A program made the position numbers and the translations under genes. Below are positions 24,110-32,726 of a DNA stretch of 64,000 nt, piece after piece. Numbering within the stretch: the first letter of the stretch is position 1; each line of letters starts with the position of its first letter. Source of the DNA: Bacillota bacterium (lineage in GTDB: Bacteria; Bacillota; Clostridia; Peptostreptococcales; Anaerovoracaceae); the NCBI GenBank assembly GCA_017431785.1, contig JAFRKJ010000082.1, positions 23,617 through 87,616 of the forward strand, read 5' to 3'. The notes beneath the pieces were generated by a model. It saw only the letters and a list, made by a program, of their open reading frames with translations, had not been told where the DNA came from and ran no database searches.

Positions 24110-27100
24110 ATGATTTACAGACGAAAATGGCAAAAATCGATCATGCTGGGGCTTGCGATCATGCTTGTTCTCGGCACAGTATTCCCGTATATCACGGATC
24201 CGTCCTACGCTGCCTTCACAGGCAAGAAGGGAAGCAAGTACACCGTCTGGGACGGCGGACAGATCACATACGGGTCCGGAAACGGCGGATACAGCAACTC
24301 CAGAAAGTGCGATCTGGACGATGACCTGGGCACCCGTTATTCCTACTGCGTGCAGCCGTCCAAGGCGTCACCGGGGACAGGCACTGTGACCGTAGATAAG
24401 GTCATCACAGACGACAACGACACAGGCAAATGGAACGCCCTGAGAAACGTCGTCTATTACTCACCGTCCTATCCCGGCTACGAGAACAACGTGAAGAACG
24501 TCAAGGAAACATATTACACCGGCAACTTCAGCAAGGACTGGGGCATCGCGCACCTCGCGCTGTCCTATATCTATGCCGGAAGACCGTCCGATATGGCGAC
24601 CTGGGGCGGGACCCACGCATCAGATCTGGGAGATGTCTGGACAAAGGCAAAGAGACTGGGCGATGCGATGTGGTCACCTGATTCAGCCAAGGATGACGCT
24701 GTTCCTGACAGCTTCAAGGTATTCATCTGTTATATGTCCGGCGTACAGGACATGATCGTCGGATATATGGAAGCGCCGGGCTATATCAATATGCAGAAGG
24801 CATCCAACAGAACGTCCATCACGGACGGCAACGCCTGCTACAGCATCAAAGGCGCGGTCTACACCGTCTATGACTCTGACGGCAAAGTCGTCGGAACGCT
24901 GACGACCAAGGCGGACGGATCCAGCAACACCATCGAGGTAATGGAAGGAACCTACACTGTCAAGGAGACGACAGCGCCTCCGGGATACGCGAAGGACACG
25001 TCGACCTACACCGTGAACGTAGAATCCGATGAAACGACGACCTTCACAGCCAAGGAAGAGCCGATCACAGACCTGGTGAACCTGCTTCTGACCAAGAATC
25101 CGGCCGGCTATCCCCATGACCACGGGGAAGGCGACGCAGTACTTTCCGGAGCCGTATATAAGTTCAGCTACTATGACGGTCAGTACAGCACCGCAGCAGC
25201 TGCGGAGGCCAGCGGCAGCGCAACTGCCACATGGCACTTCGTGACCGATGCGAACGGAAAGATCAACGGCCAGAATCCGGTCAAGGCAGAGGGCAAGACC
25301 AATTCCGCCTTTTACAAGGACAAGGACGGCAAGATCTGCTACCCGCTGGGGACCTACGTGATCCAGGAAGTGACTCCTTCCACAGGGTATCTGCTGAACA
25401 GCGACAAGCTGGTCGTCCACATCACAGAGGACGGCACAGACAATCTCCATGTGAAGACCTACAACGAGTCCATCAAGGGAGATGAAACGATCTTCCGCGG
25501 CGGCGTGAAGGTCTCCAAGATCGATAATGATCTGGATGAAGCCTACGCACAGGGTGACGCCACGCTGGAAGGCGCAGAGTTCACCATCTACAACAAATCC
25601 AGGGAATCCGTCATGGTAAACGGCAATGAGATCGCGGTAGATGGTGCGGCTCTTGTGATCACAACAAACGCGGAGGGCATCGCAACTTCCGCGCAGAAGG
25701 TCCTGCCGTACGGTTCCTACCTGGTGAAGGAAACCAAGCCGAGCGAAGGATATCTTCTCAATGAGAAGTGGTCCAGAGCATTCCGCATCCGCACCGACGG
25801 TGAGATGATCGATCTGACTGCGGATAAGGTCAGAGAAGCCGTGGAAAGAGGCGGCGTACAGATCATCAAGCGCGATAAGGAACTGAAAAAGTCCGAAGCG
25901 CTGGGCGGAGCAACGCTTGAAGGCATCGTCATGACCATCAAGAACGTCTCCGGACGCGATGTGGTCGTCAGAAAGGATCTGGACAACAAGACCGATAAGG
26001 TCAACTGGAAAGAACTGAAGTCCAAGGCGGAGCTCTTTGAGGCAGGCACCATCAAGCGTGTTCCGACCGGACAGGACGTGGGTAAGATCACCGTCCACTG
26101 GAACGAAACAAAGAAGGCCTACACAGCAGAAACTCTGAATGATGATCTGCCGTACGGAACTTACACCATCCGTGAGTCAAAGACCAATGAAACCTACCAG
26201 AGAACGGACAAGACGGAGCACATGTTCGAGGTCAGAGAGGACGGCACCATCTATTCCTATGATGATGGGAATAACGAAGCGTCGCTGACCTTCGATGACT
26301 ACGTCTACCGCAGTGATGTACAAGGCACCAAGATCGGCGACGGTGACTCGAAGCGTTTCAGCTTCGTGCCGTTCAAGATCATCAGCGTGACCAACGGCGA
26401 GACCCATGTGGTCGTAACCGATAAGAACGGCTTCTTCTCCACCAAGGACAGAAGAGCTGCAGGAGATCTGGATGAGGATGAGGACGCGGATACCGCGAGA
26501 GTCCAGAATCCGTTCGATGATCTGCTGCAGGCGGAGAGTATCAAATCCGCTGATCTTGAGAAGAGAGCTGCGCAGATCCTGCAGGGCGTCTGGTTCGGCA
26601 CCGGCGAGTTCGGATCTACTGCTGAGATGAACAATAAGTTCGGTGCGCTCCCGTATGATTCCTATATCCTGGAGGAGATGCCGTGTGAAGCGAACGAGGG
26701 ATATATCCTGCAGAAGTTCTATTTCACCGTGGATCAGAAATCCCAGAACGGATTCGTGGATCTGGAAACCATCACCGACGATGTTCCTGAAATCGGAACA
26801 ACTGCCTCTGTCAATGGTGAGAATACGAACATCTCCCCGGGCAAAGACATCACGCTTGTTGATGTGATCGAGTACAAGAACCTCATGAAAGGACAGAAGT
26901 ATGTAGCCAAAGGACGTCTCATCGACAAGAAGACAGGCGAAGTCGTCAAGGACGCTTCCGGCAAGGAGATCACTTCCGAGAAGGAATTCACGGCTCATTT
27001 CTCAAATGGCAAAGTCAAGGTCGAATTCACCTTTGACGGCAGCCTGCTCTACGGCAAGGACACCGTTGTCTTTGAAGCAGTCTATGACGCGGAAGGCCAT

Positions 27101-28246
27101 ATCACTGCCAAGCATGAAGACCTGGAGGACGAGGGCCAGACGGTCACCTGGGAAGAACTGAACCCTGCGTACGAGATGTACAAGATCAGAACGACCAAGG
27201 CGCCGTCCAAGGGCGACAAGTACGGCTTCTTCGCGCAGGATGAAGTCGAATACGAAGTCCACATCGAGAACACCGGAAACATCGTGCTTACCATGGATGT
27301 GGCTGACACCTTTATGGAAGGCGTTGATTATTTCACGGTACCGGAGCTGAAGAGCGCGGTATTCACCGGTCAGGGAACCTGGAACAATCAGGGTGAGGAC
27401 AAGTATGTTGCCAACATCACCCTGAATCCAAAGGAGAAAGCCACGATCACCTATACCGCGAAGGTAAAGGATGAGGCGAAGGAATATCTGGCCGCAGCAG
27501 CCAAGGACTCCGACTCACTGGATGAGCAGGGCCATGACACCAATATCGTCTATCAGAAGAACGAGACGGATGATCATGACGGATACTGGAATACAGCATC
27601 CTGCACCAACGTGACCTACCCGAATCCGGAGAATCCGGACGAGCCGGGGACGCTGGAGCCGAAGGAAGACTATGCTCAGACACCTGTGCAGAAGCCGGAG
27701 ATCGGAACGACTCTGACCGCGAAGAACGGTGACAAGGCTGTAGTCGAAGGCGAAAAGACGATTCTGGTCGATACCATCGCCTACAAAGCCCTGGATACGT
27801 CCAAGTGGTATGTCTTCACCGGCGAGCTGATGGTCAAGGACACCGGAGATCCGCTCGTCGAGAACGGAACGCCGATCACTGTCACCAGCAAGCCGTTCAA
27901 GCCTTTGCTCAAGAACGGCAAGGTGAAGGTCACTTTCGAGATCAACACCAAAGGCCTGGCAGGAAAGGAACTTGTTGCCTTTGAAACGGCATACAGACTG
28001 GATGGATACAAGAAGGGCGATGACGTAGAGAAGGCTCCAAAGACCATCGTCGCGGAGCACAAAGACCTGAAGGACAAGGGCCAGACCATCAAGGTCGTGA
28101 CGCCGGGAACGCCGATCGAGCATTCCCCGAAGACTGGGGATCCGGTTCATATCGGCGTGCTGCTGGCCATTCTGGCAGCCTCCGCAGGTGCACTGATCGC
28201 ATTGCTGCGAAGAAGACATCACACGGACACGGACGATGAAGAATAA
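24110..28246 (+). CDS. VaFE/Cna-B repeat surface adhesin, sortase-anchored
   Basis: Cell-wall adhesin of 1378 residues. A signal peptide (residues 1-32) is followed by an N-terminal domain with SYCVQPSK, similar to thioester-type adhesin heads. At least five SpaA/Cna-B modules are marked by E-box motifs (VKETTAPPGY, IQEVTPSTGY, VKETKPSEGY, IRESKTNETY, LEEMP), where Lys-Asn isopeptide bonds are expected. Two VaFE modules follow (EIGTTASVNG...VVFEAVYDAEGH and EIGTTLTAKNG...VAFETAYRLDG), with a DUF11-like domain between them. The C-terminus has S1339-P-K-T-G, a membrane helix and a basic tail, a variant of LPXTG. A sortase gene lies 1.5 kb downstream. Such adhesins on conjugative elements are thought to promote mating contacts. 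Confidence 0.92.
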   Translation: MIYRRKWQKSIMLGLAIMLVLGTVFPYITDPSYAAFTGKKGSKYTVWDGGQITYGSGNGGYSNSRKCDLDDDLGTRYSYCVQPSKASPGTGTVTVDKVITDDNDTGKWNALRNVVYYSPSYPGYENNVKNVKETYYTGNFSKDWGIAHLALSYIYAGRPSDMATWGGTHASDLGDVWTKAKRLGDAMWSPDSAKDDAVPDSFKVFICYMSGVQDMIVGYMEAPGYINMQKASNRTSITDGNACYSIKGAVYTVYDSDGKVVGTLTTKADGSSNTIEVMEGTYTVKETTAPPGYAKDTSTYTVNVESDETTTFTAKEEPITDLVNLLLTKNPAGYPHDHGEGDAVLSGAVYKFSYYDGQYSTAAAAEASGSATATWHFVTDANGKINGQNPVKAEGKTNSAFYKDKDGKICYPLGTYVIQEVTPSTGYLLNSDKLVVHITEDGTDNLHVKTYNESIKGDETIFRGGVKVSKIDNDLDEAYAQGDATLEGAEFTIYNKSRESVMVNGNEIAVDGAALVITTNAEGIATSAQKVLPYGSYLVKETKPSEGYLLNEKWSRAFRIRTDGEMIDLTADKVREAVERGGVQIIKRDKELKKSEALGGATLEGIVMTIKNVSGRDVVVRKDLDNKTDKVNWKELKSKAELFEAGTIKRVPTGQDVGKITVHWNETKKAYTAETLNDDLPYGTYTIRESKTNETYQRTDKTEHMFEVREDGTIYSYDDGNNEASLTFDDYVYRSDVQGTKIGDGDSKRFSFVPFKIISVTNGETHVVVTDKNGFFSTKDRRAAGDLDEDEDADTARVQNPFDDLLQAESIKSADLEKRAAQILQGVWFGTGEFGSTAEMNNKFGALPYDSYILEEMPCEANEGYILQKFYFTVDQKSQNGFVDLETITDDVPEIGTTASVNGENTNISPGKDITLVDVIEYKNLMKGQKYVAKGRLIDKKTGEVVKDASGKEITSEKEFTAHFSNGKVKVEFTFDGSLLYGKDTVVFEAVYDAEGHITAKHEDLEDEGQTVTWEELNPAYEMYKIRTTKAPSKGDKYGFFAQDEVEYEVHIENTGNIVLTMDVADTFMEGVDYFTVPELKSAVFTGQGTWNNQGEDKYVANITLNPKEKATITYTAKVKDEAKEYLAAAAKDSDSLDEQGHDTNIVYQKNETDDHDGYWNTASCTNVTYPNPENPDEPGTLEPKEDYAQTPVQKPEIGTTLTAKNGDKAVVEGEKTILVDTIAYKALDTSKWYVFTGELMVKDTGDPLVENGTPITVTSKPFKPLLKNGKVKVTFEINTKGLAGKELVAFETAYRLDGYKKGDDVEKAPKTIVAEHKDLKDKGQTIKVVTPGTPIEHSPKTGDPVHIGVLLAILAASAGALIALLRRRHHTDTDDEE

Positions 28247-28253
28247 CGCATAG

Positions 28254-28284
28254 GGAAGGGGCGGAATTCCGTCCCTTCCGGTTT
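28254..28284 (+). terminator. hairpin terminator after the adhesin gene
   Basis: GGAAGGG at 28254-28260 pairs with CCCTTCC at 28273-28279. The loop contains the palindrome CGGAATTCCG, and GGTTTT follows. Confidence 0.65.
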
Positions 28285-28299
28285 TAAAGGAGGCTCCTT

Positions 28300-28659
28300 A
28301 TGGCAAAGTTTAGAAATAATGTGGCGCAGCAGTTCGGTATCATCCCCGCCATCATCGCAGAGCATCTGTGGTACCTGTATCTGAATGAGGCCAGCGGCGA
28401 CGGGACGCATTGTCATCACGGCAGGTACTGGTGCCGGTGCTCCCAGATGAATCTGGTCAGCGAGTTTCCCTTTCTGACCAGACATATGGTGCAGGGAGCT
28501 ATTGCTGTGCTGAAGAAAAAGGATCTGATTCGCAGTGGGTGCTTTAACGAAGACAGATTCGATCATACTGGCTGGTATACCTTCACGGACTACGGCGTAA
28601 GCATCATGGAGGCAGGTATACCAAGGCTTTCGGACAGGGTGGACTATGAAGTTCCGTAA
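28300..28659 (+). CDS. winged-helix protein, replisome-organiser-like
   Basis: A 119-residue protein preceded by AAAGGAGG. The layout (GIIPAIIAEHLWYLYLNEA, then CRCSQMNLVSEFPFLTRHMVQGAIAVLKKKDLI) resembles the winged-helix domains at the N-terminus of DnaD/phage replisome organisers, with a recognition helix around residues 60-75. DNA binding is inferred from this pattern only; no second domain is present. It heads a compact operon of small genes (28300-30495) with overlapping ends. Confidence 0.6.
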   Translation: MAKFRNNVAQQFGIIPAIIAEHLWYLYLNEASGDGTHCHHGRYWCRCSQMNLVSEFPFLTRHMVQGAIAVLKKKDLIRSGCFNEDRFDHTGWYTFTDYGVSIMEAGIPRLSDRVDYEVP

Positions 28660-28861
28660 GTGTCCGGAGGACTGCAACTTCCGCAGTAAAGACGCACCCT
28701 TCTGCGGATTTTGCCTGAGAGACATTCTGGAGGAGAGGAGGAAATACTATGGCCAGAAAGAAGAAACCCGAAACGATCATGGATATCCGTTACAGGACAT
28801 TACGGTTTCTGGAGTCGTTTGGGATCAATACCGAAAAAAAGCTGATTGCGATGAGCCCTGA
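28646..28861 (+). CDS. small cysteine-rich protein, zinc-ribbon-like
   Basis: A 71-residue product whose first 25 residues contain C-P-E-D-C and C-G-F-C pairs (positions 6, 10, 20, 23), a plausible zinc knuckle. The start overlaps the previous gene by 14 bases. The 3' half overlaps the next gene by 113 bases in another frame, unusually long, so only the N-terminal part can be defended from its composition. Confidence 0.45.
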   Translation: MKFRKCPEDCNFRSKDAPFCGFCLRDILEERRKYYGQKEETRNDHGYPLQDITVSGVVWDQYRKKADCDEP

Positions 28862-29189
28862 GGAGATTGCTGAACTTGATGGGATCACCAGCGAACAGAT
28901 CCGGCAGGTCTACCGCTTTCGCAATGCGGCAAAACGCCGGGAATTCTACGCCTATATGACCGGAGCGCTGGATCAGGAAAAAGAGCAAAAGCAGGCAGGA
29001 GGATCAGAGGTACAGGAAGGGGGAAGGATAAGTGGATCAGAAAATCACACAGGCAGCATGGGAGATGGTGGAGCGCAGCTGGAACCAGCCGCCGTCGAAA
29101 CCGAAACAGGAAGTACTGGAACTGAATACACTGGCGGATCTGCGGAAATTTATCAAAACCATGCCGGAGAATACGGTGGCCAGTATTGA
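28749..29189 (+). CDS. unknown helical protein with Gly/Glu-rich tail
   Basis: A 146-residue protein with an excellent ribosome site (GAGGAGAGGAGG, 28731-28742) before the ATG. Residues 1-75 are a charged helical domain (IMDIRYRTLRFLESFGINTE, then SPEEIAELDGITSEQIRQVY) with helix-hairpin-helix-like character. The tail is low complexity (Gly, Glu, Thr). The tail overlaps the next gene by 158 bases in another frame. No family is recognised. Confidence 0.6.
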   Translation: MARKKKPETIMDIRYRTLRFLESFGINTEKKLIAMSPEEIAELDGITSEQIRQVYRFRNAAKRREFYAYMTGALDQEKEQKQAGGSEVQEGGRISGSENHTGSMGDGGAQLEPAAVETETGSTGTEYTGGSAEIYQNHAGEYGGQY

Positions 29190-29217
29190 GATCAGGGTGG
29201 TGGTGAAAAATGACTAG
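29032..29217 (+). CDS. small acidic/basic protein (61 aa), GTG start
   Basis: A 61-residue product (ITQAAWEMVERSWNQPPSKP, then LADLRKFIKTMPENTVASIE) starting at GTG 29032 with GGGAAGG at 29021-29027. Its stop overlaps the start of the next gene by eight bases. The composition looks like a real folded protein, whereas the overlapping reading frame of the upstream gene is low complexity. Function unknown. Confidence 0.6.
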   Translation: MDQKITQAAWEMVERSWNQPPSKPKQEVLELNTLADLRKFIKTMPENTVASIEIRVVVKND

Positions 29218-29713
29218 AATCATGGGACAGCCGCATGAGCTGAAGGTAGTGAATGTCAGGCTGGTGAAAGAGCCGTCCCTGTACAGCGAATATCCCATCC
29301 GGACGCCGCAGGATGTGATGAAGGTGGTAGCAGAGGAACTGTCGCAGTATGACCGTGAAGTCTTCGCCATCCTGAATCTGAAGAACAATGGACAGGTGAT
29401 CAACATGAATATCTGCAGCGTGGGAACGATCAATGCTTCACTTGTAGCGCCCCGCGAGGTGATGAAGAGCTGTGTTCTGTCAAATGCGAGCTGTTTTCTG
29501 GCACTTCACGTCCATCCTTCCGGAAATCCGGAGCCCAGCGAAGAGGATAAAGACGTGACGGAGAAGCTGCTGCGATGCGGAGATCTGATGGAGATCCGCA
29601 TGCTGGATCATATCATCATCGGCAGCGGCACAGGCGAAATGTTCAGCTTCAAAGCCAACGGCCTGATGGACAGGCTCCGGGATAGATCTGCCATGGAGAT
29701 CAATGAGCGATGA
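29210..29713 (+). CDS. RadC-type JAB-domain protein
   Basis: A 167-residue JAB/MPN metalloprotease-fold protein of the RadC family, common on mobile elements. The zinc-binding signature His100-Val-His102-Pro-Ser-Gly-Asn, followed by PEPSEEDKDVTEKL, is intact. The preceding strand (REVFAILNLKNNGQVINM, then NASLVAPREVMKSCVLSNAS) is characteristic. The UPF0758 helix-hairpin-helix N-terminus of chromosomal RadC is absent, as in element-borne short forms. Substrate unknown. Its stop overlaps the next ATG (ATGA). Confidence 0.88.
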   Translation: MTRIMGQPHELKVVNVRLVKEPSLYSEYPIRTPQDVMKVVAEELSQYDREVFAILNLKNNGQVINMNICSVGTINASLVAPREVMKSCVLSNASCFLALHVHPSGNPEPSEEDKDVTEKLLRCGDLMEIRMLDHIIIGSGTGEMFSFKANGLMDRLRDRSAMEINER

Positions 29714-30495
29714 GATGCAGAGGCAAAAACATGGCTGTAGCTGAGCTGGGCAGATGGGTGCTGGTTTTCCTGTGCGTCATCATCTTCTGCGGAAGTGCCG
29801 GGTATCTGCTCTTGTACGGGCAGGACAAGGTGAACACGGAAAAAGAATTCAGGAAGATCAGCGAAAACTCCCGGGATCTGAGCACGCTTTATGTGCAGAA
29901 CAGTGATCTGATCGGATGGATAAGGATCGAGGGAACAAAAATCGACTACCCGGTCATGCAGACGACCGGCGATCCGGAATACTATCTGCACAGAGATTTC
30001 AACAGGGAATACTCGGATTCCGGGACGCCTTTTCTGGATGCCGGCAGCGTGGCCGTGCCCCGTCCGTCAGGGGACGGAGCAGCGACCCAGGATGTTACGT
30101 GGAACTGGCTGATCTATGGCCACAATATGAAATTCGGCACCATGTTCCACGATCTTCTGAAATATGAATCACAGCAATTCCGGGAGAAGCATCAGACATT
30201 TACGTTCGATGTTTATAAGCCGGAGACAGGCGTTACGGATAGTGGTGAGTACGAGATATTCGCCATCTGCCGCACCAGGATCCATACGGAGGATTCGAAC
30301 GCTTTCAGCTATTACCGGTACGCCGGATGCACGGATGAAGAAACATTCCATGAATACTCGGAGGGAGTCAGAGACGAATCGATCTATGATATGGGCATCA
30401 TGCCGCATTTCGGCGATCAGCTCGTGACCCTTTCCACCTGCGCATATCATGCGAACAAAGGAAGATTCTATATCGTCGGACGGCGAATTGAGTAA
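29710..30495 (+). CDS. class B sortase
   Basis: Membrane-anchored cysteine transpeptidase of 261 residues that joins surface proteins to the cell wall or polymerises pilins. The N-terminal membrane helix is at about residues 13-37. The class B motifs NSDLIGWIRIEGTKIDYPVM and YYLHRDF are present, as are the catalytic His138 in YGHNM, Cys244 in TLSTCAY and Arg in GRFYIVGRR. An alternative start is ATG 29731, which has AGAGG upstream. The likely substrate is the adhesin encoded at 24110, although its SPKTG signal looks more like a class A/C than a class B (NPQTN) motif. Confidence 0.92.
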   Translation: MRCRGKNMAVAELGRWVLVFLCVIIFCGSAGYLLLYGQDKVNTEKEFRKISENSRDLSTLYVQNSDLIGWIRIEGTKIDYPVMQTTGDPEYYLHRDFNREYSDSGTPFLDAGSVAVPRPSGDGAATQDVTWNWLIYGHNMKFGTMFHDLLKYESQQFREKHQTFTFDVYKPETGVTDSGEYEIFAICRTRIHTEDSNAFSYYRYAGCTDEETFHEYSEGVRDESIYDMGIMPHFGDQLVTLSTCAYHANKGRFYIVGRRIE

Positions 30496-30552
30496 ACAGA
30501 TAGAGATCCTGCGACAGCGGGATCCTTTACATTTACGAGAGGAGGGGACTGA

Positions 30553-31455
30553 ATGGCAGACCAGAAATACAGCAGAGATCCGAATAAAAAGACACAGAAG
30601 GAACGGATACAGGAAATATCGGAGGAGTTGGAACGCGGCGTGCAAAGTATGTTCGAAAGTGAACAGTATAAAAAGTGGCTGGATGTGTGCAGCCGCTTTC
30701 ACAACTATTCACTCAATAACACGATCCTGATCACCATGCAGCGACCGGATGCGAGTTACGTTGGTGGATATGCAATGTGGAAGAAGCTTGGAAGATCGGT
30801 GAAGAAGGGAGAGCACGGGATACGGATCCTTGCACCATACAAATACAAGGTCGAAGTCGAAGATAGCGACGGCGACAAACAGATCATCGAGAAGACCGGT
30901 TTCAAGCCGGCGTACGTGTTCGATTATTCCCAGACTGAGGGAAAGGAACTGCTGATGATCGGAGTCAATGAATTGACTGGAGATGTGAAAGACTACAGAC
31001 GCTTGTACCGGGCGCTGACAGAAATCAGTCCTGTTCCCATCCGATTTGAAGATATCCAAGGCGGCGCGAAGGGATATTACAACGACGCCGAAAAAAGCAT
31101 TGCGATCCAGTCCGGAATGAGTCAGTTGCAGACGATCAAAACCCTCGTTCATGAAATCTGTCATTCACAAAATCATTCCAAAGAAGCCCTGAAAGAGAGA
31201 GCCGGGCTGGATAGAAGAACCATGGAAGTGGAAAGCGAGAGCGTTGCACACATTGTTCTGAAAACCTTCAGCTTGGATTCCGAGGATTACTCGATCCCGT
31301 ATATCAGCAGCTGGTCATCCGGGAAAGACACCAGAGAACTGAAAGCGTGCATGGAGTCGATCCGGTCCACCGCCGATGAAATGATTACCGGAATCAACAA
31401 ATCGCTGGACAGACAGAAAAAACGTGAGCATAGAGAGCTGGATATGGAACGTTGA
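30553..31455 (+). CDS. ArdC-like protein with zincin protease domain
   Basis: A 300-residue protein. The N-terminal ArdC-type ssDNA-binding domain is visible (SRFHNYSLNNTILITMQRPD, then GGYAMWKKLGRSVKKGEHGI). The C-terminal part is a zincin-like domain with His200-Glu-Ile-Cys-His204 and a downstream EVESESVAHIV helix that would carry the third ligand. Family knowledge: ArdC proteins protect incoming single-stranded plasmid DNA from restriction. The preceding site GAGAGGAGGGG is strong. It stands at the junction to the restriction-modification genes. Confidence 0.85.
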   Translation: MADQKYSRDPNKKTQKERIQEISEELERGVQSMFESEQYKKWLDVCSRFHNYSLNNTILITMQRPDASYVGGYAMWKKLGRSVKKGEHGIRILAPYKYKVEVEDSDGDKQIIEKTGFKPAYVFDYSQTEGKELLMIGVNELTGDVKDYRRLYRALTEISPVPIRFEDIQGGAKGYYNDAEKSIAIQSGMSQLQTIKTLVHEICHSQNHSKEALKERAGLDRRTMEVESESVAHIVLKTFSLDSEDYSIPYISSWSSGKDTRELKACMESIRSTADEMITGINKSLDRQKKREHRELDMER

Positions 31456-31475
31456 GCACTCAACACTGGGAAGGG

Positions 31476-31487
31476 TTTTGTACAAAA
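31476..31487. promoter_or_regulatory. palindromic operator candidate upstream of the methyltransferase
   Basis: TTTTGTACAAAA is a perfect 12-bp palindrome, itself flanked by CTGGG at 31466-31470 and CCCAG at 31493-31497. It lies about 16 bases upstream of the promoter -35 box of the methyltransferase gene. Confidence 0.4.
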
Positions 31488-31502
31488 TATTACCCAGACC
31501 GA

Positions 31503-31531
31503 TTGAATCATAAGGTGTGGAGTGGTAGAAT
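31503..31531 (+). promoter_or_regulatory. promoter of the restriction-modification operon
   Basis: TTGAAT at 31503-31508 and TAGAAT at 31526-31531 with a 17-base spacer, 40 bases before the methyltransferase ATG. Confidence 0.55.
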
Positions 31532-31571
31532 GGGTTAAATAAGGTATAAAAGTAATCCCAGAGGTGGCAGA

Positions 31572-32726
31572 ATGGCAAAACAAGTTCATGTAAGATTGGA
31601 TGATGCTGTATATGAGGCACTGTTTGAGTATTCTTCAGAATATAATTCCTCGATTCAGGATTCGGTCTTTACGGCAATCGTACAGATGCTTGATCGACAG
31701 AAACCGGAAATAATCCCGAATCCGGAGGGGTTTTCCTTCATTGATCTGTTCGCTGGAATAGGAGGCATGAGGATAGCATTTGAGAATGCAGGGGGTCATT
31801 GTGTCTATTCCAATGAGTGGAATAAGTACAGTCAGCAGACATATTTCGCAAATTTTGGAGAGCAGCCGGAAGGTGATATTACAAAAGTAGACGCAAAGGA
31901 CATTCCAGATCACGATATTCTGGTTGCTGGATTCCCATGCCAGCCGTTCTCCATAGCCGGAGTATCAAAGAAACAGAGCCTGGGTATGGCAACAGGATTT
32001 GAGGACAAGACTCAGGGAACACTGTTTTTTGATATCTGCAGAATACTGCAGGAAAAACGTCCAAGGGCATTTTTGTTAGAAAACGTCAAGAATCTGAAGA
32101 GCCATGACAAGGGCCGTACGTTTAAGGTAATAACAGAGGCACTGGAGGAGCTGGATTATGAAGTGTTTCATGCGGTACTTGACGGACAGAGTTTTGTGCC
32201 ACAGCATCGCGAGAGGATACTGATTGTGGGTTTTGACAGAAAACGCTATGGATCAGATGTGGACTTTGCATTCGATATAAAATCCGATGGGAAGGATCAT
32301 AAAGTCAGGGAAATACTCGAAAAAGATGTGGATAACAAATATACGCTGTCAGATAAGCTTTGGACATATCTGCAGAACTATGCGGCAAAGCACAAAGCCG
32401 CAGGGAATGGGTTCGGATATGGTATCGCTGATCCCGAAGGTGTTTCCAGAACTCTGAGTGCCAGATATTACAAAGACGGATCAGAGATTCTGATTTCACA
32501 GGAAGGGAAAAATCCAAGGAGACTGACGCCAAGAGAGTGTGCCAGACTGCAGGGCTTTCCAGACACATTTAAGATTGTTGTGTCAGACACACAGGCGTAC
32601 AAGCAGTTTGGAAACAGTGTTGTTGTCCCTCTGATGGAGAACGTCGCAATGCTTATTGTTGATAAGCTGCAGTCATTGGAAGGCAGAAGCAGAAGCGAAA
32701 AAACGCAGGAGGTGAAGACCGCATGA
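31572..32726 (+). CDS. dcm: DNA cytosine-5 methyltransferase with N-terminal RHH domain
   Basis: A 384-residue C5-cytosine methyltransferase. Motif I is [16 protein letters not shown]; motif IV has the catalytic Cys123 in AGFPCQPFS; motif VI is FLLENVKNL; motif VIII is [11 protein letters not shown]; motif X is [10 protein letters not shown]. An extra N-terminal segment of about 45 residues ([20 protein letters not shown]) looks like a ribbon-helix-helix DNA-binding domain, absent from most such enzymes, and might autoregulate the operon. The neighbouring EcoRII-type enzyme and Vsr suggest the CCWGG target, as for Dcm; this is inference. The start and stop overlaps with the next gene (ATGA) indicate coupling. 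Confidence 0.93.
   Translation: MAKQVHVRLDDAVYEALFEYSSEYNSSIQDSVFTAIVQMLDRQKPEIIPNPEGFSFIDLFAGIGGMRIAFENAGGHCVYSNEWNKYSQQTYFANFGEQPEGDITKVDAKDIPDHDILVAGFPCQPFSIAGVSKKQSLGMATGFEDKTQGTLFFDICRILQEKRPRAFLLENVKNLKSHDKGRTFKVITEALEELDYEVFHAVLDGQSFVPQHRERILIVGFDRKRYGSDVDFAFDIKSDGKDHKVREILEKDVDNKYTLSDKLWTYLQNYAAKHKAAGNGFGYGIADPEGVSRTLSARYYKDGSEILISQEGKNPRRLTPRECARLQGFPDTFKIVVSDTQAYKQFGNSVVVPLMENVAMLIVDKLQSLEGRSRSEKTQEVKTA

Noticed and set aside
24110-24720. Functional thioester domain in the adhesin head
   Set aside because: A Cys in SYCVQP is visible, but the partner Gln motif (TQxA type) is not, so the reactive thioester cannot be claimed.
24683-26098. Minus-strand open frame of 471 codons opposite the adhesin gene
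   Set aside because: The adhesin frame has clear domain motifs; the antisense frame has none and lacks a ribosome site.
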